A stretch of DNA of 64,000 bases from [Clostridium] aerotolerans DSM 5434 (lineage in GTDB: Bacteria > Bacillota > Clostridia > Lachnospirales > Lachnospiraceae): the NCBI RefSeq assembly GCF_000687555.1, contig NZ_JHWJ01000003.1, positions 248,001 to 312,000 of the forward strand, read 5' to 3'. Shown here piece after piece: positions 55,812 to 64,000 of this stretch (its first letter is position 1; each line of letters begins with the position of its first letter). The notes under the pieces are model-generated. The model was not told the DNA's origin. It worked only from the letters and a program-made list of their open reading frames with translations, and did not search any database. Position numbers and translations under genes: made by a program.

Positions 55812-56906
55812 TCACCTGACCAACTTTGTATACGCCTTAAAAGCACCTGGCAGAGAATAAGTTTTTTTGATTTCTTCCGGAGTGACCCATAAATAGTCAC
55901 CGCCCGGCATTTCTTCTAACTCAACACGGTATGCCGTCATATTCCATTCCACGTGGCTGAATATATGTCTGGAAGGAGGAAGCTCTTCAATGTTCCCTTC
56001 CTTTACTTGCAAAAAGGAAAGAAGCTGAGCTTCATCAAGGTGACCCTCTGCATTAGGGAATTCATACAGAGAAGCCAAAAGCCCGGTTCCCTCTCGTTTC
56101 CTTATGGCAACCCGGCCTTTTAGCCACAGCAGCATAACAGTTTTATCCTCAGATTTCCTTGGCTTCTTCGGTGTCTTCACTGGTATCACTCCAGTTAGAT
56201 CCTTCTCTCTTGCAACGCAAAGTGAGCTTAAAGGACACCGGTCACAAAGAGGAGCGCCATTGGGAATGCAGACCACTGCACCGATCTCAATCAGGCCCTG
56301 ATTATAAGAACTGGCTGCCTCCTTTGGCATTACTGCTTTTAGTTTTTCTTCTATGCCAGACTTAACTGACTGCTTTAGAATATCTTCCCTGCTTCCTGTG
56401 ACCCTAGAAATCACCCGAAGCACATTCCCATCCACAGCAGGAACCGGAATTCCAAAGGCTATGGAGGCAATGGCTCCAGCTGTATAGGATCCGATTCCAG
56501 GAAGCTTTTTTAGCTCCTCATAGGAGGCAGGGAGTTCTCCCCCATACTGTTCTACGAGAAGCCTGGCTGCTTTCTTTAAATTCTTCGCCCTGCTGTAATA
56601 GCCAAGGCCTTCCCACAGCTTTAAAAGTTCGTCCTCCGAAACCTCTGAAAGATCGCCAATGTGCGGAAGCGCTTCCATAAAACGGGCGAAGTAAGGCTTT
56701 ACCGCCTCCACCCGGGTCTGCTGCAGCATAATTTCGGAAATCCACACCCGATAGGGCCTCGGGTCTTCCCTCCAGGGAAGAATCCTTCGATGTTCCTCAT
56801 ACCAGGAAAGAAGGGGACGTTCCATTGCTTTTAAACGGTTTTGATCATCTAGTGCAACACCCTGTGGTTCCAGGGTCTGCAGCTTGTCATATAGCGATTG
56901 CTTCAT
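55812..56906 (-). CDS. mutY: A/G-specific adenine glycosylase
   Basis: A 364-residue DNA repair enzyme removing adenine opposite 8-oxoguanine. SEIMLQQTRVEAV and the helix-hairpin-helix LPGIGSYTAGAIASI with the downstream catalytic Asp (VPAVDGNV) are intact. The iron-sulfur Cys cluster is CIPNGAPLCDRCPLSSLC. The C-terminal NUDIX-like domain holds the 8-oxoG-recognition part. It overlaps neither neighbour by more than a few bases. Confidence 0.95.
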   Translation of the reverse strand: MKQSLYDKLQTLEPQGVALDDQNRLKAMERPLLSWYEEHRRILPWREDPRPYRVWISEIMLQQTRVEAVKPYFARFMEALPHIGDLSEVSEDELLKLWEGLGYYSRAKNLKKAARLLVEQYGGELPASYEELKKLPGIGSYTAGAIASIAFGIPVPAVDGNVLRVISRVTGSREDILKQSVKSGIEEKLKAVMPKEAASSYNQGLIEIGAVVCIPNGAPLCDRCPLSSLCVAREKDLTGVIPVKTPKKPRKSEDKTVMLLWLKGRVAIRKREGTGLLASLYEFPNAEGHLDEAQLLSFLQVKEGNIEELPPSRHIFSHVEWNMTAYRVELEEMPGGDYLWVTPEEIKKTYSLPGAFKAYTKLVR

Positions 56907-56908
56907 TT

Positions 56909-57886
56909 CTATACATATCCATAGAGTCCCCGGACAGATACTTCACCGGAGATCACATGTTTTACCTCTCCTGACTGCATTTCAACAAGAAGCTCTCCCT
57001 TCTCGTTAATTCCCAAAGCTTTTCCAGTATAATCACCGGCATGATCCAGAATCTTTACCTCTTTGCCTGCATTGATCATACAGCTATTATAGACACTTAT
57101 CAGCCCGGATAAATCACCCTGGCTGATAAATTCTTCATAATACCGTTCAAAAGCTTCTAAAACGGAGGCGATCAGAGAACTTCTTCTCACCTTTTTTCCA
57201 GTTTCCAGATATAGAGAAGTTGCCATAGAAGAAACCTCCTGGGGAAATTCCTCCATATTTACATTAATGCCAATGCCTGCTACCACGTAATGGATTCCTT
57301 CCAGCTCTGCACTCATCTCGGTCAGAATTCCGCACAGCTTTTTCCCGTTGGCAACAATATCATTGGGCCATTTGATGAAAGCTTCCAATCCGGTCTCTTG
57401 TCTGATTCCTTCATGAACCGCCAAAGCAGCCACCAAAGTAAGCATGGAAGCAGATCCCGGCAGAATGTCTGGTCTTAGGATCAAGCTCATAAACACATTG
57501 GTTCCAGAAGGAGAAACCCATTCCCTTCCTCTTCTGCCTCTTCCTGCTATCTGACAGTCCGAAACCACAAGCGTTCCGGACTGCGCGCCTTCCTCAGCCA
57601 GACGCTTGGCTCTTATATTGGTGGAATCAATGGCATCGTGGTATTCCACCACTCTGCCAAATTTCCCCCGGATACAACTTTCAATCTCCGTTTTCGTCAT
57701 TATATCACAGGAATCGATGAAATGGTACCCTTTATTTCGAACCGCTTCAATTTTATAGCCTTCTTCCTCCAGCTGACGGATCACTTTCCATATGGCTGTT
57801 CTGGAAACACCAAAGCGTTCGCAAAGCTCCTGTCCTGAAAGATAGCCTTCACTTTCCTTCAGAAGTTTTAATATTTCTGTTTTCAA
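56909..57886 (-). CDS. birA: Biotin--acetyl-CoA-carboxylase ligase with HTH domain
   Basis: A 325-residue bifunctional BirA. An N-terminal helix-turn-helix (SGQELCERFGVSRTAIWKVI) is followed by the ligase core (CQIAGRGRRGREWVSP holds the biotinyl-AMP loop; FIKWPNDI; GIGINVN) and a C-terminal SH3-like part. I chose TTG 57886: GGGGGTGA lies 5 bases before it and it gives the usual MKTEIL-type N-terminus. An ATG at 57904 has no ribosome site. Confidence 0.93.
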   Translation of the reverse strand: MKTEILKLLKESEGYLSGQELCERFGVSRTAIWKVIRQLEEEGYKIEAVRNKGYHFIDSCDIMTKTEIESCIRGKFGRVVEYHDAIDSTNIRAKRLAEEGAQSGTLVVSDCQIAGRGRRGREWVSPSGTNVFMSLILRPDILPGSASMLTLVAALAVHEGIRQETGLEAFIKWPNDIVANGKKLCGILTEMSAELEGIHYVVAGIGINVNMEEFPQEVSSMATSLYLETGKKVRRSSLIASVLEAFERYYEEFISQGDLSGLISVYNSCMINAGKEVKILDHAGDYTGKALGINEKGELLVEMQSGEVKHVISGEVSVRGLYGYV

Positions 57887-57891
57887 ACTCC

Positions 57892-58200
57892 TCACCCCCG
57901 CCATATACTTACTGCACTGACAACGGAAAGAGCAAAAAGGCAAACTCCGAAAAGAGTTGCTGCAATGGCCGCTGCTTTTTTCTTTTTCTCTCTGCCGCTT
58001 AACCGAATCTTGTAGATTCCATGAATGAGGTTAAGCGCTCCGGCAAGAAAAAAGATGACCGGCAGCAATACCATATGTTCTTCTGGGTTTAAAAATGAAA
58101 TAACTGACAGCACTACAATCAGGATACCAACTACAATGTGGACAAGATCCACGATCATGGAGGCATTTCTTAAGTTTCTTCCTCGTTCCTGTATATACAT
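57892..58200 (-). CDS. Small three-helix membrane protein
   Basis: A 102-residue protein with three hydrophobic segments (about 15-37, 42-63 and 76-99) and a Lys-rich loop between the second and third. TTAGGAG precedes the ATG, one base after the argF stop. No family recognised with confidence; related small proteins are common in Lachnospiraceae. Its stop overlaps the ribosome site of birA, so the two are coupled. Confidence 0.75.
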   Translation of the reverse strand: MYIQERGRNLRNASMIVDLVHIVVGILIVVLSVISFLNPEEHMVLLPVIFFLAGALNLIHGIYKIRLSGREKKKKAAAIAATLFGVCLFALSVVSAVSIWRG

Positions 58201-58201
58201 C

Positions 58202-59137
58202 TTACTCTCCTAAGGTTGCAACCATAACCGCCTTAATGGTATGCATTCTATTTTCTGCTTCGTCAAATACTACCGATGCGCCGGATTCAAATACATCCTC
58301 TGTCACTTCATATCCCTTGACAGCCGGCAGGCAGTGCATAAAGATGGTAGTATCCTTGCCTGTTTGTTTCATAAGTTCCTGGTTTACCTGATAAGGCTTT
58401 AAAATGGCAATTCTCTCGGCTGCCTTATCTTCTTCTCCCATAGAGCACCACACATCCGTGTAAATAACGTCTCCATCTTTTGCAGCGGCACAATCCTCTG
58501 TTATGGTGATCGTGCTTCCGCTTTCCTTTGCATATCCCTGGCACAGCTCCACCAGTTCTTCCTCTGGCCACAGACTTTTCGGTGCAAGGATGGTAAAATG
58601 AACTCCCATCTTACTCATTCCTATCATCAGACTGTTTGCCATATTATTACGTCCATCACCTGCATATACAAAATGAAGGCCTTTTAAATATCCAAAATGT
58701 TCTTTCATGGTGAGAAGATCTGCAAGTATCTGGGTCGGATGATCATCATCTGTCAGTCCGTTCCAAACAGGTACGCCTGCATATTTAGCCAGATCTTCTA
58801 CTGTTTTATGCTTAAATCCACGAAACTCAATGCCGTCAAAAATCCGTCCAAGGACTCTTGCTGTATCCTCCACACTTTCCTTATGTCCGAGCTGGATATC
58901 ATCCTTACCTAAATATTCCGGATGGGCACCTTCATCAACGGCAGCCACTACAAAGGAACATCTGGTGCGGGTAGAGGGCTTTTCAAAGATCAAAGCAATG
59001 TTCTTTCCTTTTAAGGAGCTTCCTGTGATGCCCTGCTTCTTTTTTGCCTTTAAATCCGCTGACAGATCCAATAAATATGCGATCTCCTCCGGTGTATAAT
59101 CTTTTAATGTGATAAAACTTCTTCCCTTTAAGTTCAT
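58202..59137 (-). CDS. argF: Ornithine carbamoyltransferase
   Basis: A 311-residue enzyme of arginine synthesis (or of the arginine deiminase route). The carbamoyl-phosphate motif is [11 protein letters not shown] near residue 50; FMHCLPAV near 260 is the ornithine loop. ATG 59137 follows GGAGGAAG. No other arg gene is adjacent; the promoter has two ArgR-type boxes, which favours the biosynthetic role. Confidence 0.94.
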   Translation of the reverse strand: MNLKGRSFITLKDYTPEEIAYLLDLSADLKAKKKQGITGSSLKGKNIALIFEKPSTRTRCSFVVAAVDEGAHPEYLGKDDIQLGHKESVEDTARVLGRIFDGIEFRGFKHKTVEDLAKYAGVPVWNGLTDDDHPTQILADLLTMKEHFGYLKGLHFVYAGDGRNNMANSLMIGMSKMGVHFTILAPKSLWPEEELVELCQGYAKESGSTITITEDCAAAKDGDVIYTDVWCSMGEEDKAAERIAILKPYQVNQELMKQTGKDTTIFMHCLPAVKGYEVTEDVFESGASVVFDEAENRMHTIKAVMVATLGE

Positions 59138-59156
59138 AGCGCTTCCTCCGTGATAT

Positions 59157-59174
59157 GTTGTATTTTTATACATC
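59157..59174. promoter_or_regulatory. ArgR/AhrC box 1, between the argF promoter and start
   Basis: On the minus strand GATGTATAAAAATACAAC matches the AhrC box consensus CATGAATAAAAATKCAAK at 14 of 18 positions and has the perfect inverted core TGTAT-AAAA-ATACA. It overlaps the likely transcription start. Confidence 0.65.
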
Positions 59175-59203
59175 ATTATAGTATATTATGCATAAACATG
59201 CAA
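59175..59203 (-). promoter_or_regulatory. Promoter of argF
   Basis: Minus strand TTGCAT (59198-59203) and TATAAT (59175-59180), spaced 17 bases. Confidence 0.8.
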
Positions 59204-59204
59204 C
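59187..59204. promoter_or_regulatory. ArgR/AhrC box 2, over the argF -35
   Basis: On the plus strand TATGCATAAACATGCAAC matches the AhrC box consensus at 14 of 18 positions. It covers the -35 element of argF. Confidence 0.6.
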
Positions 59205-59222
59205 ATCTTTTTATAAAAGAGG

Positions 59223-60380
59223 TTATAAAATGGGATTTTGTTCTTCCTGGAGTTTTATTTTTCTTTTTATTTCATCAAAAAGGCTTTCCACGGTATAGAT
59301 CTGGAACCGTTTTACCTTCAGCCGTCTGGCCATGTCCTCTAAAAGTGCAAGGTACATGTCCTTATAATCCCAATCCGTTTTCAGTTTAAAATCAGCTGCC
59401 AGCTTGGGAAACAGCTTCTCTGTAAAAGCTCTGTATCCGGTTAAGGTTTCCAGCCCCTCTTCGGTCACAATATCCTTAATATAGTATTTTAACAGCTCCA
59501 GCTCAGACATCATACGGTCAAAATAATAAGGCTCTGAATTAGGTGCGTCAATGTAATAGACCTTGCCGCAAAGCCCGTACAAAAGTCTCTGGGCGTCATA
59601 ATAACCTAATGTCATGTTTTTTCTGGCAAGCCGTTTATCAAACTCAAGGATTCCTCCTAAGTCCTGCCTGGGAGCGATGTGGGCCACGGTTACATTTTCC
59701 GGTATTTTGACCACCCGTTCCTTATCAAAGCCCCAGCCATAGATACGGATGACAATAATGTTCTGATATCCATGATCCAAAAGAACGTTGATTGGAACAT
59801 TGTTAAAGCCGCCGCCATCTATATATTTCTTTCCATTCAGCTTCTCATTTTTAAAGGCAAGAAAATTGGCGCTGGCAAGCAGCATATCCTTTACCGTGCC
59901 AATCTCGCTGGTCCTGACATCGACAGCCAGCTCTTTTCTGTCTGATACCGAATAAGTCACCGCAAAAAGCTCTCTGCAGGAGTTGCGGATCTCCCCCTCG
60001 TCTCCTACTACCTCTGAAATCAGATTCTTTAAAGGTGTAACATCAAATCCTCCGTCCTTAAAAAACTGCAGTCCGCTGTTGATCAGTTCGGAGAGACCTA
60101 ATGATTTGAAATTCTTGTTCTTTAGTGCTTTTATGGTATCGTCGCTGACTGCCATGACCTTGGAATAATCAATGTTCTTCCAGATCTCTTCCGCACGCTC
60201 TAGGTTATCCATACAAATCAGTGCGCCATTTAATGCGCCTACGGATACCCCTGCGATACCTTTTATCTTTACTCCGGCTTCTTTCAGTGCCTTCCAGGCT
60301 CCAATCTGATAAGCACCCTTAGCGCCGCCGCCTTCCAGTACAAGTCCATACTCCTTATCCAAATCCAGTTTCAGTTCCAT
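59223..60380 (-). CDS. Patatin-like phospholipase
   Basis: A 385-residue patatin-fold hydrolase. The oxyanion loop GGGAKGAYQIG and nucleophile GVSVGALNG are near residues 18 and 45; the catalytic Asp is in DGGGFNNVP near 188. The C-terminal 130 residues are a helical extension. AAGGAGGTC precedes the ATG. No signal peptide is seen, so it acts inside the cell or on the inner membrane face. Likely lipid acyl hydrolase; true substrate unknown. Confidence 0.9.
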   Translation of the reverse strand: MELKLDLDKEYGLVLEGGGAKGAYQIGAWKALKEAGVKIKGIAGVSVGALNGALICMDNLERAEEIWKNIDYSKVMAVSDDTIKALKNKNFKSLGLSELINSGLQFFKDGGFDVTPLKNLISEVVGDEGEIRNSCRELFAVTYSVSDRKELAVDVRTSEIGTVKDMLLASANFLAFKNEKLNGKKYIDGGGFNNVPINVLLDHGYQNIIVIRIYGWGFDKERVVKIPENVTVAHIAPRQDLGGILEFDKRLARKNMTLGYYDAQRLLYGLCGKVYYIDAPNSEPYYFDRMMSELELLKYYIKDIVTEEGLETLTGYRAFTEKLFPKLAADFKLKTDWDYKDMYLALLEDMARRLKVKRFQIYTVESLFDEIKRKIKLQEEQNPIL

Positions 60381-60410
60381 AAGACCTCCTTAAAACCTTC
60401 CTGTGACTGA

Positions 60411-60445
60411 AAAACGCAGCAAGAAGCATTACGCCCCCTGCTGCG
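60411..60445 (-). terminator. Terminator of the NfeD-SPFH operon
   Basis: CGCAGCA (60415-60421) pairs with TGCTGCG (60439-60445); TTTTT follows on the minus strand. Confidence 0.7.
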
Positions 60446-60462
60446 GTAGTCTAAAAATCCAA

Positions 60463-61392
60463 TTATTCCATATCCTTAGGAATCTCTGTAATGGAAGAAA
60501 CAAGTCCTGCCAATCCCTGAATCTCAGACGGGATAATGATTTTCGTTGCCTTTCCGTCAGCAGCTGCCTTAAATGCCTCCAGGCTCTTTAACACAAGAAC
60601 AGACCGGTCAGCTCCTGCTTCTTTGATCATGCGGATACCGTCTGCAGTGGCTTGCTGTACTTTTAAGATTGCTTCTGCCTCACCCTCTGCTTCACGAACC
60701 CTCTTTTCTCTTTCCGCTTCTGCTTTCAAAATTGCTGCCTGCTTTTCAGCCTCAGCATAGAGAATCGAAGATTCCTTATTACCCTCTGCAACTAAGACAG
60801 TAGATTTCTTTTCACCTTCTGCTCTTAAGATCGCTTCACGACGCTCACGCTCTGCCTTCATCTGCTTTTCCATGGCATCCTGAATGGCAGCCGGAGGCAT
60901 GATGTTCTTAAGCTCTACACGGTTTACTTTAATACCCCAGGGGTCAGTAGCAATATCAAGGGTTTCTCTCATCTTTGCATTGATGGTTTCTCTGGAAGTC
61001 AGAGTCTGGTCAAGCTCTAAATCACCAATGATATTACGAAGGGTGGTAGCTGTCAGATTTTCAATGGCCATAATAGGATTTTCCACACCATAAGCATAAA
61101 GCTTAGGATCTGTAATCTGGAAGAATACTACCGTATCAATTCTCATGGTAACATTATCCTTTGTGATTACAGGCTGCGGTGGGAAATCAGCTACCTGCTC
61201 CTTTAAATTCACACGCTTTGCTACGCGGTCAATGATTGGCAGCTTAATGTGCACACCTACTGACCATGTCTCTAAAAATGCTCCCAAACGTTCTACAACT
61301 AAAGCCTGAGCCTGTGGCACGATACGCACACATGAGGCCAGTAATACCAGAATAATAATCAGCACAATAATTACTAACGCAAAACCCAACAT
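60463..61392 (-). CDS. SPFH-domain stomatin-like protein
   Basis: A 309-residue protein with an N-terminal membrane segment (about 2-22), SPFH domain (about 25-190) containing IVPQAQALVVERLGAF, and a long Glu/Ala/Lys helix (about 190-280). It is a paraslipin/QmcA-type scaffold, distinct from HflK/HflC at 25 kb. It is 2 bases downstream of the NfeD gene, the usual partner. Confidence 0.92.
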   Translation of the reverse strand: MLGFALVIIVLIIILVLLASCVRIVPQAQALVVERLGAFLETWSVGVHIKLPIIDRVAKRVNLKEQVADFPPQPVITKDNVTMRIDTVVFFQITDPKLYAYGVENPIMAIENLTATTLRNIIGDLELDQTLTSRETINAKMRETLDIATDPWGIKVNRVELKNIMPPAAIQDAMEKQMKAERERREAILRAEGEKKSTVLVAEGNKESSILYAEAEKQAAILKAEAEREKRVREAEGEAEAILKVQQATADGIRMIKEAGADRSVLVLKSLEAFKAAADGKATKIIIPSEIQGLAGLVSSITEIPKDME

Positions 61393-61394
61393 AC

Positions 61395-61835
61395 TTATGT
61401 TTCCTCCTCTTCCTTACTTACAATCAACTTAACACCTCGGATATCCTTTACTTCCACCATTGTGCCTACAGGATAAATACTATCATCCTTAAGCGCCCTT
61501 GCAGTCCATTCCTGACCGTTAAGTAAAACAGCCCCTTTTGCCTCCACGTTATTGATTTCGGCTGTGACTCTTGCATGCTTACCGATAAGGCTGTCAATAT
61601 TCGTCTTTACGGTGTTTTTGTTTACATACCGGAGTGCAAATGGTCTGGTGAAAAACAAAAGAACAAAGGACACGATTACAAATGCTGCCAGCTGTACCTG
61701 TACGTTCACACCGAATAAGGCCAGCAAAAATGCAATCAATGCTCCCCCTGCAAACCAGATGGTGGTAAGAGCCATGGTAACTGCTTCTATTCCTAAAAGC
61801 ACCACGAAGGCAATCAACCAATAGATCGCTTCCAT
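61395..61835 (-). CDS. NfeD family membrane protein
   Basis: A 146-residue protein with three to four hydrophobic segments (residues about 3-75) and a C-terminal OB-fold domain (about 85-145) with GKHARVTAEINNVEAKGAVLLNGQEW, cited in part as VTAEINNVEAKG. It partners with the SPFH protein directly downstream. It lacks the protease domain of long NfeD forms. Confidence 0.9.
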   Translation of the reverse strand: MEAIYWLIAFVVLLGIEAVTMALTTIWFAGGALIAFLLALFGVNVQVQLAAFVIVSFVLLFFTRPFALRYVNKNTVKTNIDSLIGKHARVTAEINNVEAKGAVLLNGQEWTARALKDDSIYPVGTMVEVKDIRGVKLIVSKEEEET

Positions 61836-61950
61836 ATTATCATTCCCCTTCCCTGCCGGTTACGGCAAATCTGTCTGTGTCACTATCATACTATATGTTT
61901 CAATATTTCTCAATATTTACGCCAATAAAAGCCTTACATTTTTCTGACGC

Positions 61951-62730
61951 TTATTGTCTTCGCTGTCTTGCGGCCTCGAACATAAGTACAGATGCAGCGA
62001 CTGCTGCATTTAAGGATTCCACACGTCCCATCATAGGAATCCTTACCAGGGCGTCTGCCATAGCGGTGATTTCATCTGTAAGGCCGTTCCCTTCATTTCC
62101 AATTAAAAAGCCTGTATCAACAGTATAATCCTCTTTTTCATAATTATTCCTGCCTTCCAGATGAGCTGCATAAAGTCTTACTCCCTGGGCTTTTAAATTC
62201 TTTAACGTGCCGGGAAGGTCACTGGTGTAGAGAAACGGCACCCGGCAGACAGAACCCATAGTAGAACGGATCACCTTTGGATTGTAGATATCTGCCGTGG
62301 TATCATCCATAATAATGCCGGTGATCCCTGCACCTTCTCCTGCCCTTATTATGGTGCCTAAGTTTCCAGGATCCTGAATATTTTCAAGTATCATAAGGAA
62401 TGCAGGAGAAGTGACGGATTGCAGATCCCCAACTTCATAGGAATACTGACGGACAAGAGCTAAAATGCCTTGAGGCGTCTGGGTATCAGACATAACAGAA
62501 AATACATCGTCCGCTACCGTTTCAAAGGGAAGTCCTTCTACCAGCTTCCGGCGGGATTCATCCTTTATAAAGCTTTCGGATACATAAACGCTGTCAATTC
62601 TGTCTCTTGGAATCTCCCGAAACATCCGTAAGCCTTCCGCTACAAAAAGTCCCGAAAGCTTCCTTGCCTTCGCTTTTTTTGCCAGATTCATTACCTGTTT
62701 TACTTTTGCATTGGCACTGCTGGTAATCAT
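61951..62730 (-). CDS. TrmH/SpoU-family RNA methyltransferase
   Basis: A 259-residue SPOUT-fold methyltransferase. N-terminal substrate-binding part (about 1-95) and a SpoU domain with the motifs LENIQDPGNLGTIIRAGEGAG (cited as QDPGNLGTIIR), IGNEGNGL and MGRVESLNAAVAASV. It could modify rRNA or tRNA 2'-O positions. It lies 13 bases after the nadE stop, so the two may be cotranscribed. Confidence 0.92.
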   Translation of the reverse strand: MITSSANAKVKQVMNLAKKAKARKLSGLFVAEGLRMFREIPRDRIDSVYVSESFIKDESRRKLVEGLPFETVADDVFSVMSDTQTPQGILALVRQYSYEVGDLQSVTSPAFLMILENIQDPGNLGTIIRAGEGAGITGIIMDDTTADIYNPKVIRSTMGSVCRVPFLYTSDLPGTLKNLKAQGVRLYAAHLEGRNNYEKEDYTVDTGFLIGNEGNGLTDEITAMADALVRIPMMGRVESLNAAVAASVLMFEAARQRRQ

Positions 62731-62743
62731 AACATACCTCTTT

Positions 62744-64000
62744 CTATAAATGATCCAATTCTTCCAGCCACAGACGACTTACTGCATCGCTTGGCATTCT
62801 TAAATCTCCCCTTGGTGATACCGCTACAGATCCAACCTTTGGACCATCCGGCATACAGGAGCGCTTGAACTGCTGGCTAAAGAATCGTTTGTAAAAGACC
62901 TTGAGCCATTTTAAAATAATCTCGTCCTCGTACTGGCCCTGAAATGCGTAAACTGCCATCCGATAGATTTTTTCCGGATGGTAGCCAAACCTTAGAATCT
63001 GGTACAGGAAGAAATCGTGAAGCTCGTAAGGCCCTACAAGGTCCTCTGTTTTCTGGGCGATTTCTCCGTCTTTTGGCGGCAGAAGCTCAGGACTGACCGG
63101 GGTATCAAGGACATCTAACAGTACCTCTTTTAAGGTCTCTTCCTCGCAGGTATCTGCATAATACCGCACCAGATGGCGCACCAAAGTCTTTGGTACCGAC
63201 GCATTGACGCCATACATGGACATATGGTCACCGTTATAGGTGGCCCAGCCCAAGGCCAGCTCAGACATATCTCCCGTTCCGACTACCAGACCATTGAACT
63301 GGTTAGCCATGTCCATAAGGATCTGTGTTCTCTCCCTGGCCTGGGAGTTTTCGTACGTCACATCATGAACGTCAGGATCGTGTCCAATATCCCTGAAATG
63401 AATGGTAACCGCTTCTTTTATATTGACCTCAGTGAGCTCAGCCCCCAGTTCTTTTGTCAGCTGACAGGCATTCTGATACGTTCTGTCCGTAGTTCCAAAG
63501 CAGGGCATGGTCACCGCATGAATCTGATTTCTGGGTATCTCAAGCATATCAAAGGCTCTTGCTGTGATAAGAAGGGCAAGGGTAGAATCCAGACCTCCGG
63601 AAATACCGATGACCGCATTGCGGCATCCAGTATGAGAAAGTCTCTTTTTTAGCCCCATAGCCTGAATGGCAATGATTTCTTCACAGCGTCTACTTCTCTC
63701 CGCTTCATTATCCGGGACAAAGGGCCTTGGATCAATATGGCGTTTTAGATGAAGCTCTTCTTTTTTCATGCGGAAGGAAATGACGGTGTAATCGTTTCTG
63801 TCCGCAGGAGGAAATGTTGTCATCCGCCGTCTCTCATGATTGATGCGCTCTAAATCCATGTCTCCATATACGGTCTCGTTGCCAAACCGTTTGGATTCTG
63901 CCAGCAGCGTTCCATTTTCCGCAATGAGATTCTGGCCGCCAAACACGAGATCCTGCGTAGATTCCCCTTCTCCTGCATTGGAATAGATGTAGCCGCACAC
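62744..64000 (-). CDS. nadE: Glutamine-dependent NAD+ synthetase (partial)
   Basis: 418 residues seen; the gene runs off the window's right end, so its N-terminus is missing. What is visible is the tail of the amidase domain (YIYSNAGEGESTQDLVFGG) and the whole synthetase domain: the P-loop GISGGLDSTLALL near visible residue 150, then GTGDMSELALGW. It converts deamido-NAD to NAD using glutamine. Complete genes of this class are about 640 residues, so about a third is absent. Confidence 0.93.
   Translation of the reverse strand: MCGYIYSNAGEGESTQDLVFGGQNLIAENGTLLAESKRFGNETVYGDMDLERINHERRRMTTFPPADRNDYTVISFRMKKEELHLKRHIDPRPFVPDNEAERSRRCEEIIAIQAMGLKKRLSHTGCRNAVIGISGGLDSTLALLITARAFDMLEIPRNQIHAVTMPCFGTTDRTYQNACQLTKELGAELTEVNIKEAVTIHFRDIGHDPDVHDVTYENSQARERTQILMDMANQFNGLVVGTGDMSELALGWATYNGDHMSMYGVNASVPKTLVRHLVRYYADTCEEETLKEVLLDVLDTPVSPELLPPKDGEIAQKTEDLVGPYELHDFFLYQILRFGYHPEKIYRMAVYAFQGQYEDEIILKWLKVFYKRFFSQQFKRSCMPDGPKVGSVAVSPRGDLRMPSDAVSRLWLEELDHL

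Noticed and set aside
63173-63652. 159-codon open frame on the plus strand
   Set aside because: Antisense to the nadE synthetase domain, which has clear motifs.

Overview
The window looks like chromosomal DNA of a spore-forming, anaerobic Lachnospiraceae-type Clostridium (Lacrimispora/Clostridium sphenoides-like; the genus is an inference from gene content and order, not from a search). Pointers are moderate GC, strong Gram-positive Shine-Dalgarno sites, a Spo0E-type phosphatase, an RDAC-type small protein, a FeoB-associated Cys-rich peptide, a SpoVD-like penicillin-binding protein, a split B12-dependent methionine synthase and sigma-A-type promoters. Nearly all genes are on the minus strand. 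I saw no rRNA, tRNA, CRISPR array, prophage or transposase gene.

Layout. 1-3.8 kb: S51-type peptidase (+), Cys-rich membrane peptide, LCP cell-wall ligase, HAD phosphatase, and a membrane-anchored DUF305-like protein (+). 3.8-7.9 kb: fructose PTS operon (fruK-fruA) next to an RpiR-type regulator that is frameshifted by an 11-bp tandem duplication. 7.9-15.2 kb: two EamA transporters, secreted metallophosphoesterase, cyclopropane fatty acid synthase, Sfp-type PPTase, MBL hydrolase and a GNAT-RibD_C fusion. 15.2-19.3 kb: enolase, a permuted AhpF-like reductase with AhpC, and an RDAC protein. 19.3-24.5 kb: metF, methionine synthase reactivation protein, metH and trpS. 24.5-28.2 kb: hflK-hflC and two uncharacterised genes behind ftsZ. 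28.2-41.4 kb: a division and cell wall (dcw) cluster from mraZ to ftsZ, with a four-repeat MraZ operator in front. 41.4-45.9 kb: lgt with a coupled 50-aa Spo0E-like gene, ychF, an FNT-family transporter and an MBL protein. 45.9-52.0 kb: gltB-gltD glutamate synthase. 52.5-64 kb: HPr, queH, rpoD, lipid kinase, mutY, birA, argF with ArgR-type boxes, patatin, NfeD/SPFH pair, SpoU-type methyltransferase and a partial nadE.

How the parts relate. The dcw cluster supplies MraZ, RsmH, FtsL, two class B PBPs, MraY, MurD, FtsW/SpoVE, MurA, FtsQ/DivIB and FtsZ, but no murE, murF, murG, murC or ftsA. Lgt, LCP and Cfa add envelope functions. Sugar uptake (fruKA, HPr), glycolysis (enolase) and ammonium assimilation (gltBD) supply carbon and nitrogen metabolism. 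metF/metH form a methyl-transfer unit whose MetH lacks its own reactivation domain; the separate gene beside it supplies it.

The most unusual structure is a family of about 133-bp palindromic intergenic repeats. Two full copies lie near 26.5 and 41.7 kb, and a related, diverged copy lies near 52.4 kb. Each copy ends in an A/T-run hairpin fused to the U-tract of an intrinsic terminator. The two full copies show a compensatory base-pair change in hairpin 1.
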